Source: Bacteroidia bacterium (GTDB lineage: Bacteria > Bacteroidota > Bacteroidia > JABDFU01). From it: a stretch of 11,014 nt of DNA. The notes beneath the pieces were generated by a model. That model was given only the letters and a program-made list of their open reading frames with translations. It had not been told where the DNA came from and ran no database searches. The stretch spans positions 1 through 11,014 of the forward strand of contig JADLGT010000039.1 in NCBI GenBank assembly GCA_020849195.1, in the 5' to 3' direction. Shown piece by piece: positions 1 through 6,773 of the stretch. How positions within the stretch are numbered: the first letter of the stretch is position 1; every line of letters starts with the position of its first letter. The position numbers and the translations under genes were made by a program.

Positions 1-1597
1 CAGAGATATAATTAATGGAAAGTGCCAAAGCCTTGCGAAGCGTAACTAATTTTCCTTCGTATTTTTCTTCGCCGGCAGCGTTGTCCGGGCACCATTGTCC
101 TTTTTCGGGTAAGTCAATACATACGCGGACATTGGGCACCTGGTAACAGGGAGAGTAACCTTCCTGTATTGCTAAGGCGTAAACAAATGGTTTAAAGGTT
201 GAGCCTACCTGGCGGCGAGCTACTTTTCCGTGATCGTATTTGAAATGGCGGTAGTTAATTCCACCGACCCACGCTTTTACATTTCCTGTGTGCGGATCGA
301 TAGAAATAAACCCTGTTTGCAAAAACGATTTATAATACCGTATGGAATCTATGGGTTTCATTATTGTATCCACTTCTCCCCTGAGTGTGTAGATAGTCAT
401 AGAGGTGGGCGTTGCAAAATTTTTTCCTATCGAATCTTCCGATACGCCGCTCTGCTTCAGGCTTCTGTAGCGGTCGGAACGTTTTATTGCAGTTTGTATA
501 ATGTGGGCAATTTCTTTTTTTGTAACATTCCATGCAAAAGGGGCGTTACGTTTTTGTTTACAATCTTTAAAAAAAGCTTTTTGCAATACACGCATGTGTT
601 CGCTAACGGACTCTTCGGCATAGCGCTGCATGCGCGAATCAAGGGTGGTGTATATTTTTAATCCGTCGCGGTAAATACTGTAATCTGTTCCATCGGGTTT
701 TTTATTTTTTTTAATCCACTCGGCCATAAAATTATCGCGCAGGTATTCGCGAAAATAAGTAGCGAGCCCTTCGTTGTGATCTTCGGGTTGAAACTTTAAC
801 TCCAATGGAAGTTTTTTTAATGAGTCGCAAGCGGTTTGGCTGAGGTAGTTGTATTTCACCATTTGGCTGAGCACTACATTTCGGCGTTGTAGTGTAGTTT
901 CGGATCGGCGTACAGGATTGAACAGCGCCGGATTTTTGGCCATACCTACTAACATGGCGGCTTGCTCGGTTTTAAGCGAGTCGGGAGTAGTGTTAAAATA
1001 AATTTTTGCAGCCGACTTAATTCCTACAGCAGTATTTATGAAATCGAATTTGTTGAGGTACATTGTAAGTATCTCGTCTTTTGTGTATTGTTTTTCCAAA
1101 CGAGCGGCAATAACCCATTCTTTTAATTTACGCATGGCCAACTTTACCTTGCTCTGTTTGCTTTCGCGGGGAAAAAGCATTTTGGCTAATTGTTGCGATA
1201 GTGTACTTCCCCCGCCACCACCCTCGTCGCCTCCAATTATGGTTCGGAAAAGAACCCGTAAAAGTCCCCGTCCATCAACTCCCGAATGTGTGTAAAAGCG
1301 GGCATCTTCCGTTGCCACAAGAGCGCTTACCAGGTGCGGACTCAGTTCACTATATTTTACATTCACCCTATTTTCGGCATAAAATTTACCAAGGATTTTC
1401 CCGTCGGCAGAATATACGATGGATGCTAAGTTGTTTTTAGGATTTTCCAGTTCTTTAAATGAGGGTAGCGGTCCAAAGGATCCGCGAGCAACCAACCATA
1501 CGGTAAATAGCAGCACGAATGGAGGCAGCATGAGTAAAGCCCAAAATATGCGGATGTGTTTTTGAAATTTTTTTGAAGAGGGTTTATCTGCAGGCAT
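1..1597 (-). CDS. mrcA: Class A penicillin-binding protein (PBP1A-like), C-terminus beyond window
   Basis: Bifunctional peptidoglycan synthase: a glycosyltransferase (GT51) domain polymerises lipid II and a transpeptidase domain cross-links stem peptides on the outer face of the inner membrane. The frame is open for 532 codons from the ATG at 1597 to the window edge. Residues 1-15 are basic and cytoplasmic; about 17-37 form a membrane anchor. GT51 motifs are clear: ATEDARFYTHSG (catalytic Glu97), GGGGGSTLSQQLAK (about 126-139), RKLKEW (156-161) and KDEILTMYLN (173-182). The transpeptidase has GSTFKP with nucleophile Ser466 and Lys469, and an SxN motif, SIN, at 527-529. The KTG motif would lie outside the window. 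The family usually has 700-850 residues, so perhaps a third is missing. There is no Shine-Dalgarno; the start is supported by the anchor right behind it. No clear promoter is seen upstream. The class is certain; the symbol is by analogy. Confidence 0.95.
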   Translation of the reverse strand, partial: MPADKPSSKKFQKHIRIFWALLMLPPFVLLFTVWLVARGSFGPLPSFKELENPKNNLASIVYSADGKILGKFYAENRVNVKYSELSPHLVSALVATEDARFYTHSGVDGRGLLRVLFRTIIGGDEGGGGGSTLSQQLAKMLFPRESKQSKVKLAMRKLKEWVIAARLEKQYTKDEILTMYLNKFDFINTAVGIKSAAKIYFNTTPDSLKTEQAAMLVGMAKNPALFNPVRRSETTLQRRNVVLSQMVKYNYLSQTACDSLKKLPLELKFQPEDHNEGLATYFREYLRDNFMAEWIKKNKKPDGTDYSIYRDGLKIYTTLDSRMQRYAEESVSEHMRVLQKAFFKDCKQKRNAPFAWNVTKKEIAHIIQTAIKRSDRYRSLKQSGVSEDSIGKNFATPTSMTIYTLRGEVDTIMKPIDSIRYYKSFLQTGFISIDPHTGNVKAWVGGINYRHFKYDHGKVARRQVGSTFKPFVYALAIQEGYSPCYQVPNVRVCIDLPEKGQWCPDNAAGEEKYEGKLVTLRKALALSINYIS

Positions 1598-1676
1598 ATT
1601 TTATAAATACAATGCTGCCATAAAAGTAGTAAAAAAGCAGAGGGGTGTTTTTATGCTTCGGCTAAGATATTCACAA

Positions 1677-1817
1677 CTATGCCTTAATTGTCTGCAACGA
1701 ATCGATTATTGGAAAAATAGTATCGGGGAATAAAACTTCACCGGGTCGATTAGGGTTAGATGTGTAAACAATAGTTCCATTTACATCAATAAGAAATGCA
1801 GCGGGCAACGGAACACC
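1677..1817 (-). pseudogene. Redoxin (AhpC/TSA-like) C-terminal remnant
   Basis: Directly after the permease stop codon (1818-1820), in the same frame, 46 sense codons run to a TAG at 1677-1679. They begin GVPLPAAFLIDVNGTIVY and then read NPNRPGEVLFPDTIFPIIDSL. The first part resembles the cis-proline strand, following strand and turn near the end of AhpC/TSA-type redoxins (commonly G-V-P-x-P-A-x-F-x-I-D-x-x-G-x-I). The tail resembles their C-terminal helix. No ATG start exists, and the active-site Cys half of the fold is absent: the preceding sequence in all three frames is permease or unrelated. I infer a gene whose 5' part was lost by deletion. The remaining frame has no internal stop, so the loss may be recent. 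A readthrough extension of the permease or an assembly join are alternatives. Family assignment is from pattern recognition only. Confidence 0.6.
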
Positions 1818-3065
1818 CTAATTACTTCGAATTGCTTCCACCGGATCGAGGCGCGAAGCCCTGAGCGAGGGTGCAAAGCCCGACACAATTCCTATTATGG
1901 CCGAAATGCTAATACCCATTGCAATATTTTTAACTGACATACTAATGTTCATTATATCCATATTGCTTACTATAATTGTTCCAATGTAAATAATGAGTAG
2001 CCCCAACGCGCCACCTATCACGCTCAACACAACCGACTCGGTTAAAAACTGAAGCAAAATAAAATAACGTTTTGCTCCTAATGCTTTTTGAATACCTATA
2101 ATGGTTGTACGCTCTTTTACCGATACGAACATGATGTTTGCAATTCCGAAGCCGCCCACCAACACCGAAAATATTCCGATTATACCCCCCGCCCAATCAA
2201 CAATAGAAAATAAATTATCGAACTGTTTTGAAATAAGACTCGTTTGGTTGAGTGCGAAATTATCGTCGGCAGTAGGTTTAAGTTTTCGTACGGCACGCAT
2301 AATACCGCGCAATTCATCAATGAGTTGTTTGTTTGTAATACCGGGCAATGCTTTTACCATTATGGTAGGGTCGAGATTATCGCTGTCAAGGTCAATGATA
2401 TTACGCATAAAGTTAATGGGAACAAGAACCTGAGTATCGGTAGTGCCAAAAATATTTATTCCTTCGCCCTGTTTTTTAAGAACGCCGACAACTATCAGCG
2501 TTCGCCCGGAAATTTTTATTTCTTTACCCAACGCACTTCCCGAAGGAAATAATCCTTCGGCAATGGAAGCGCCAACCACTGCTATGTTGCGCCCTCCGGC
2601 CGATTCAATGTCGGTAAAATAGCGACCTTGCTCAAGCTCAATAAGTTTTACGCGATCGTAGTCGTTCGACACGGCAATAATTTCGGCATTGCTTACATTG
2701 TTGCTTTTGTATTTTACAATACGGCGCGATAATACGGTAAACGTTACCGCTTCGGCCGTTTTGCATTTGCGCTGAACAAATTCGAGTTCGGAAATCTTTG
2801 GCAACGGTCGATTAATGTATTTCCACCAAGGGTAATTGGGACCAAATGTCCACGGCCATTTTTGAACAAACACTACGTTGTCGCCCAACGACGATACACT
2901 GTTTCGTAAGCTCGTTTCGAGCGAATCAACAACTGTAAATACACTGATGATTGCAAAGATGCCTATTGTAATACCAAGCAGCGAAAGGAATGTGCGAAGT
3001 TTATTTACAACCAACGCATTCATCGCAAAGAGTACACTTTCTTTAAGTAAAGTAAAAAATAACAT
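1818..3065 (-). CDS. ABC transporter permease, MacB/FtsX family
   Basis: Inner-membrane permease of a type VII (MacB/LolC/FtsX-like) ABC system, which couples cytoplasmic ATP hydrolysis to movements of a periplasmic domain for efflux or lipoprotein/envelope work. It has 415 residues, the usual length for this family. Order: short amphipathic N-terminus, TM1 about 24-46 following NKLRTFLSLLGITIG, a periplasmic MacB-type core domain about 50-285, then three TM segments about 290-314, 340-366 and 378-400. The conserved FtsX segment GIANIMFVSVKERTTIIGIQKALGA starts at about 307, and the C-terminal LDPVEAIR is typical of the family. No ATPase or membrane-fusion gene is next to it in the window, so the partner must be encoded elsewhere and the substrate cannot be told. 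The ATG at 3065 puts TM1 at the normal distance. It is transcribed away from purH. Confidence 0.92.
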   Translation of the reverse strand: MLFFTLLKESVLFAMNALVVNKLRTFLSLLGITIGIFAIISVFTVVDSLETSLRNSVSSLGDNVVFVQKWPWTFGPNYPWWKYINRPLPKISELEFVQRKCKTAEAVTFTVLSRRIVKYKSNNVSNAEIIAVSNDYDRVKLIELEQGRYFTDIESAGGRNIAVVGASIAEGLFPSGSALGKEIKISGRTLIVVGVLKKQGEGINIFGTTDTQVLVPINFMRNIIDLDSDNLDPTIMVKALPGITNKQLIDELRGIMRAVRKLKPTADDNFALNQTSLISKQFDNLFSIVDWAGGIIGIFSVLVGGFGIANIMFVSVKERTTIIGIQKALGAKRYFILLQFLTESVVLSVIGGALGLLIIYIGTIIVSNMDIMNISMSVKNIAMGISISAIIGIVSGFAPSLRASRLDPVEAIRSN

Positions 3066-3086
3066 TGTGATAAAAATACCAAATTA

Positions 3087-3111
3087 TGGTTAAGAAAAAT
3101 TAACCACGTGG
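3087..3111. repeat. Overlapping inverted repeats before the permease gene
   Basis: TGGTTAA (3087-3093) and TTAACCA (3100-3106) form a perfect 7-bp inverted repeat with a 6-base spacer, GAAAAA. The right arm runs into a second perfect palindrome, CCACGTGG (3104-3111). The pair lies 22-46 bases upstream of the permease start codon, so it would be in the mRNA leader if the candidate promoter box at 3164-3171 is used. It could be a regulator binding site or a leader hairpin. The symmetry is seen directly; the function is inference. Confidence 0.35.
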
Positions 3112-3163
3112 CGATTTGAAAATTTAATGAAGAAGATATTTGACGCATTAGTTTTAAACAATT

Positions 3164-3171
3164 CAAAGTTA
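3164..3171 (-). promoter_or_regulatory. Candidate -7 box for the permease gene
   Basis: Read on the minus strand this is TAACTTTG, a full match to the Bacteroidota -7 consensus TAnnTTTG, about 100 bases upstream of the permease start. No good -33 TTG/TTTG element is found at the usual spacing, so this is only a candidate. Confidence 0.3.
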
Positions 3172-3213
3172 TAAACAAGTCTTCGTATGGTGATTTTAGC
3201 ACTGAAAAACACG

Positions 3214-3221
3214 TAATTTTG
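3214..3221 (+). promoter_or_regulatory. Candidate -7 box for purH
   Basis: TAATTTTG matches the Bacteroidota primary sigma factor -7 consensus TAnnTTTG exactly and ends four bases before the purH ATG at 3226. Initiation at the normal distance would fall at or within a few bases of the start codon, giving a very short leader or none. No convincing -33 TTG is seen 17-23 bases upstream. The position fits the short leaders common in this phylum. Confidence 0.45.
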
Positions 3222-3225
3222 GAAT

Positions 3226-4752
3226 ATGAGCGAATTAAAAAAGATTAAAAATGCGTTGATTTCGGTTTACTATAAAGATAATTTGGAACCCATCATTCAC
3301 AAACTCAATCAGCTTGGTGTAAAAATATTCAGCACCGGTGGCACGCAAGAGTTTATAGAAAAGTTGGGCGTAAACGTTACCCCGGTCGAAAACCTCACCG
3401 GATACCCATCTATTTTTGGGGGGCGCGTTAAAACGTTACATCCTAAAATTTTTGGAGGGATACTTGGTCGGCGCGAATTACAAAACGATATTGCACAGTT
3501 TGAAGAATATGAAATTCCGGAAATAGATTTGGTCATAGTTGATTTGTATCCATTTGAAGAAACACTTGCTAACACAACAGACGAATCGACCATCATCGAA
3601 AAAATTGATATTGGCGGTATTTCTCTGATTCGTGCGGCTGCCAAAAATTTTAAAGACGTAGTGATTATTTCCTCGAGGAGTCAGTATAATTATCTACTCG
3701 ATTTACTCAATAAAAATACAGGATCGTCTGCTCTTTCCGATCGTAAACAATTGGCCGCAGAGGCTTTTCATACATCGTCGCATTACGATACAGCTATTTT
3801 CAATTACTTTAACACGGCAGGACAGCAAGCCGTTTTCAAACAAAGTATTGCCGGTTCAAAAACACTTCGCTATGGCGAAAACCCACATCAGAAAGGAGTT
3901 TTTTATGGGCAGCTCGAAGCAATGTTCGATACGCTTAGCGGGAAAGAATTGTCGTATAACAATTTGCTTGATGTTGATGCCGCAGTAAATCTAATAGCGG
4001 AGTTTAAGGAACTTACTTTTGCAATTCTCAAACACAATAATGCTTGCGGACTGGCATCGCGTGCAAAACTAATTGATGCATGGAAGGATGCATTAGCCGG
4101 CGATCCGGTTTCGGCCTTTGGCGGCGTGCTAGTTACGAATACAAAAGTTGATGTTGAGACCGCGACGGAAATAAATAAACTTTTTTTTGAAGTGCTTATA
4201 GCGCCCGACTATGATCGAGAAGCCATTGAACTGCTGAAACAAAAGGCCAACCGTATTTTATTAAAACAAAAACCGGTAAAACAAACTGAAAAAACTTTTC
4301 GCACCTTACTTAACGGAGTAATTGAACAGGACAAGGATTTAAAAACAGAAACCATTGCCGATATGAAAGTGGTAACAAAGTTGGCTCCGAATGAACGCGA
4401 AAAAACAGATTTGGAATTTGCCAATAAAATTGCGAAGCACAGCAAATCAAACACGATTGTATTAGTAAAAAACAAACAACTTTGTGCAAGTGGTGTAGGC
4501 CAAACATCCAGAGTTGACGCATTAAAGCAAGCCATACAAAAAGCAAACGATTTTAAATTCGATTTAAAAAATGCTGTTATAGCTTCCGATGCGTTTTTCC
4601 CTTTTTCCGATTGTGTAGCAATTGCCGCTAAAGCAGGCATAACGGCTGTTATTCAGCCCGGGGGCTCTATTAAAGATAAAGATTCGGTTGATTATTGTGA
4701 TGCACATCATGTGTCGATGGTAATGACAGGAGTTAGACATTTTAAACATTAA
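3226..4752 (+). CDS. purH: Bifunctional AICAR formyltransferase / IMP cyclohydrolase
   Basis: Cytoplasmic enzyme for the last two steps of de novo purine synthesis: AICAR plus 10-formyl-tetrahydrofolate gives FAICAR, which is cyclised to IMP. It has 508 residues, the normal length. The N-terminal MGS-like cyclohydrolase domain (about 1-195) contains FSTGGTQEFI (35-44), VKTLHPKIFGGIL (68-80) and VDLYPFE (105-111). The formyltransferase domain follows, with LRYGENPHQ (214-222), the KHNNACG motif carrying the catalytic Lys269-His270 pair, SAFGG (296-300), GVGQTSRVDA (423-432), QPGGSIKD (477-484) and the C-terminal GVRHFKH. The start is supported by alignment of the first strand (ALISVYYKDNL) and the promoter box just before it. 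There is no Shine-Dalgarno. PurH just upstream of mreB is a familiar arrangement in Bacteroidota; whether it is cotranscribed with mreB is not clear from sequence. Confidence 0.98.
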   Translation: MSELKKIKNALISVYYKDNLEPIIHKLNQLGVKIFSTGGTQEFIEKLGVNVTPVENLTGYPSIFGGRVKTLHPKIFGGILGRRELQNDIAQFEEYEIPEIDLVIVDLYPFEETLANTTDESTIIEKIDIGGISLIRAAAKNFKDVVIISSRSQYNYLLDLLNKNTGSSALSDRKQLAAEAFHTSSHYDTAIFNYFNTAGQQAVFKQSIAGSKTLRYGENPHQKGVFYGQLEAMFDTLSGKELSYNNLLDVDAAVNLIAEFKELTFAILKHNNACGLASRAKLIDAWKDALAGDPVSAFGGVLVTNTKVDVETATEINKLFFEVLIAPDYDREAIELLKQKANRILLKQKPVKQTEKTFRTLLNGVIEQDKDLKTETIADMKVVTKLAPNEREKTDLEFANKIAKHSKSNTIVLVKNKQLCASGVGQTSRVDALKQAIQKANDFKFDLKNAVIASDAFFPFSDCVAIAAKAGITAVIQPGGSIKDKDSVDYCDAHHVSMVMTGVRHFKH

Positions 4753-4771
4753 TGAATTTAGAATTTAGGGA

Positions 4772-4791
4772 ATCCCGATGGCTATCGGAAT
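4772..4791. repeat. Palindrome in the purH-mreB gap, possible terminator or dispersed repeat
   Basis: CCGAT-GGCT-ATCGG (4775-4788) is a perfect 5-bp stem with a four-base loop, extended by two more A-T pairs across one mismatch. It is 20 bases after the purH stop. There is no immediate T-run, so it is a weak intrinsic terminator at best; it could also be a short dispersed palindrome. Just before it is the tandem GAATTTA-GAATTTA (4754-4767). The rest of the 117-bp gap is very A-rich and I see no TAnnTTTG box for mreB in it. Confidence 0.4.
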
Positions 4792-4869
4792 GAAGGTTAA
4801 AAAATTAAAAAGATTAAACCAAATATTAAAGTAATAAATCAAGACAAACTCTAAATCCCAAACCCAAAC

Positions 4870-5892
4870 ATGGCTTTTAATTTTCTTACCGAAGAAATCG
4901 CAATTGACCTTGGAACAGCTAACACCATCATTATTCATAACGACAAAGTGATGGTTGACGAGCCTTCCATTGTAGCTATCGATCGCAACACGGGCAAAGT
5001 AATTGCCGTAGGACGACAAGCCCAACAGATGCATGGTAAAACCCATGAAAATATTAAAACCATACGCCCGCTAAAAGACGGGGTGATAGCCGATTTCCAC
5101 GCTGCCGAAGAAATGATACGAGGCATGATTAAAATGATTCACCCGGGACGACGCCTGTTTACACCTTCGTTGCGCATGGTAATTTGTATCCCTTCGGGTA
5201 TTACCGAAGTAGAAAAACGCGCTGTACGCGATTCGGCTGAACATGCGGGAGCAAAAGAAGTTTATCTCATTCACGAACCCATGGCCGCCGCAATAGGTAT
5301 AGGTATTGATGTAGAAGAACCTATGGGCAACATGATTATTGATATAGGAGGAGGCACCAGCGAAATTGCTGTTATTGCGCTCGGAGGTATTGTGTGCGAC
5401 AAATCTATTCGTACTGCCGGCGATGAATTTACCAGCGACATCGAAGAATACATGCGCCGCCAACACAACATATTAATTGGCGAGCGTTCGGCCGAGCGGG
5501 TAAAAATAGAAGTTGGAGCCGCCATGACGGAGATTGACAATCCGCCTCCCGATTATGCAGTTCATGGCCGCGATTTAATGACAGGTATTCCTAAAGAAAT
5601 TTATGTGTCGTATGTTGAAATTGCTCATGCACTCGACAAATCTATTTCGAAAGTGGAAGAAGCCATTTTAAATGCCTTGGAAATGACGCCTCCCGAACTT
5701 TCGGCCGATATTTATCGCACAGGTATTTACCTAGCCGGCGGCGGATCGATGCTTCGCGGGTTGGACAAACGTGTTTCATTAAAAACTAAATTGCCTGTTC
5801 ATGTTGCCGAAGATCCGCTTCGCGCTGTAGCTCGCGGAACGGGCATTGCGTTAAAAAATATTGATAAGTTCAAATTCCTGATTCGATCGTAA
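4870..5892 (+). CDS. mreB: Rod shape-determining protein MreB
   Basis: Bacterial actin homologue that forms membrane-bound antiparallel filaments and orients the elongasome around the cell. It has 340 residues, standard length. Actin-fold nucleotide motifs: phosphate 1 IAIDLGTANT (10-19), the EPMAAAIG segment (136-143), phosphate 2 IIDIGGGTSEIAV (156-168) and adenosine LAGGGSMLRGLDK (298-310). The hydrophobic pair Leu96-Phe97 sits where Thermotoga MreB inserts its membrane loop (alignment by eye). The N-terminus is a short MAFNFLTEE, without the longer amphipathic helix of the E. coli protein. The ATG fits the family start. The upstream bases are A/C-rich with no Shine-Dalgarno. It is the first gene of the mreBCD-mrdA-rodA cluster, 40 bases before mreC. 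Confidence 0.98.
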   Translation: MAFNFLTEEIAIDLGTANTIIIHNDKVMVDEPSIVAIDRNTGKVIAVGRQAQQMHGKTHENIKTIRPLKDGVIADFHAAEEMIRGMIKMIHPGRRLFTPSLRMVICIPSGITEVEKRAVRDSAEHAGAKEVYLIHEPMAAAIGIGIDVEEPMGNMIIDIGGGTSEIAVIALGGIVCDKSIRTAGDEFTSDIEEYMRRQHNILIGERSAERVKIEVGAAMTEIDNPPPDYAVHGRDLMTGIPKEIYVSYVEIAHALDKSISKVEEAILNALEMTPPELSADIYRTGIYLAGGGSMLRGLDKRVSLKTKLPVHVAEDPLRAVARGTGIALKNIDKFKFLIRS

Positions 5893-5897
5893 TCAGA

Positions 5898-5914
5898 CAT
5901 TACTTGTTGTAATG
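5898..5914 (+). repeat. Hairpin between mreB and mreC
   Basis: CATTAC-TTGTT-GTAATG is a perfect 6-bp inverted repeat with a five-base loop, five bases after the mreB stop codon and filling nearly half of the 40-bp mreB-mreC gap. The stem is AT-rich and no T-run follows, so full termination is unlikely. It could protect the mreB 3' end or attenuate the downstream genes. The structure is seen; the role is inferred. Confidence 0.35.
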
Positions 5915-5932
5915 CTTCGTTATAATTAACTC

Positions 5933-6772
5933 ATGCGCAACCTTGTATTATTTTTATGGAAAAATAATTTCACGTTGTTGTTTGTTGGGTTAGAAGTGTT
6001 ATGTTTTTTTTTAATCGTTCAGAATAATACCTACCACCGTACCGGATTTATCAATTCATCGAACAAACTTAGCGGAGGTGTTTTACAAATGTATTCCGAT
6101 GTGAACGATTACTTCAATTTGAAATATGCCAACGAGCAGTTGGCCCGCGAAAACGCATTATTGCATACGCTTTCCAGTTCTTCGTTCATCACTACATCTG
6201 CCCGAACGTATATTGCAAATGACAGTTTACGTAAACAAAAATATGAATACATCAGTGCTAAAGTAGTCAACAATTCCACCAACCGCCGTAGCAATTATCT
6301 CACACTCGACCGAGGCAGTGTGCAAGGAATTAAACGCGATATGGCGGTTATTTCTTCGGAAGGAATTATTGGCGTTGTTATAAGTGTGTCGGAAAATTTT
6401 AGTTCCGTTATGTCGCTCCTGCATAAAAATTCTAAAGTAAGTGCTATGATTAAAAAAGAGGGATCGTACGGTCCTCTCAGTTGGGAAGGCGATGATTATA
6501 GATATGGCACACTTTCCGATATACCCAACCATGTTCAACTTAAAGTCGGCGACACCATTGTTACAAGTCCTTACGGATCAACCTATCCGCCGAACATTCT
6601 CATCGGAACAGTTGAGAGCCACGAAATAAAATCGGGCGAGCCTTTTATTACTGTTCATGTAAAACTTTCGGTCGATTTTAAAAAAGTATCGTATGTGTAT
6701 ATTGTGAATAATGTAATGAAAGCCGAGCAGGACAGCTTGGAAAACGCAACTCAAAAAGAAAAGAAAGAATAA
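5933..6772 (+). CDS. mreC: Rod shape-determining protein MreC
   Basis: Bitopic inner-membrane protein that links MreB and MreD to the RodA-PBP2 synthase and switches PBP2 into its active state from the periplasm. It has 279 residues. Residues 1-11 are cytoplasmic, about 12-31 are the membrane segment (FTLLFVGLEVLCFFLIVQ), about 55-80 a dimerising helix/coiled coil (YFNLKYANEQLARENALL), and about 105-260 the two beta-barrel-like domains. Recognisable MreC segments are NYLTLDRGSVQGIKRDMAVI (121-140), GIIGVVISVSENFSSVM (144-160) and VGDTIVTSPYGSTYPPNILIG (starting at 205). The tail from about 262 is charged and low in complexity. The start at 5933 puts the membrane anchor at the expected distance. 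The stop is one base before the mreD ATG, which points to cotranscription and probably coupled translation. Confidence 0.96.
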   Translation: MRNLVLFLWKNNFTLLFVGLEVLCFFLIVQNNTYHRTGFINSSNKLSGGVLQMYSDVNDYFNLKYANEQLARENALLHTLSSSSFITTSARTYIANDSLRKQKYEYISAKVVNNSTNRRSNYLTLDRGSVQGIKRDMAVISSEGIIGVVISVSENFSSVMSLLHKNSKVSAMIKKEGSYGPLSWEGDDYRYGTLSDIPNHVQLKVGDTIVTSPYGSTYPPNILIGTVESHEIKSGEPFITVHVKLSVDFKKVSYVYIVNNVMKAEQDSLENATQKEKKE

Positions 6773-6773
6773 T

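Noticed and set aside
230-661. Open frame of 143 codons on the plus strand
   Set aside because: It lies fully inside the minus-strand class A PBP, whose frame shows family motifs on both sides; the antisense product looks like no known protein.
1621-1628. TACTTTTA on the minus strand as a -7 box for the class A PBP gene
   Set aside because: It lacks the final G of TAnnTTTG and has no -33 element at the right spacing.
1651-1664. GC-TTCG-GC as a tetraloop terminator before the PBP gene
   Set aside because: The stem is only two base pairs and no T-run follows.
4765-5466. Two open frames on the minus strand (4765-5046 and 5071-5466)
   Set aside because: They are antisense to the start and first half of mreB, have low-complexity, unconvincing products and no start context.
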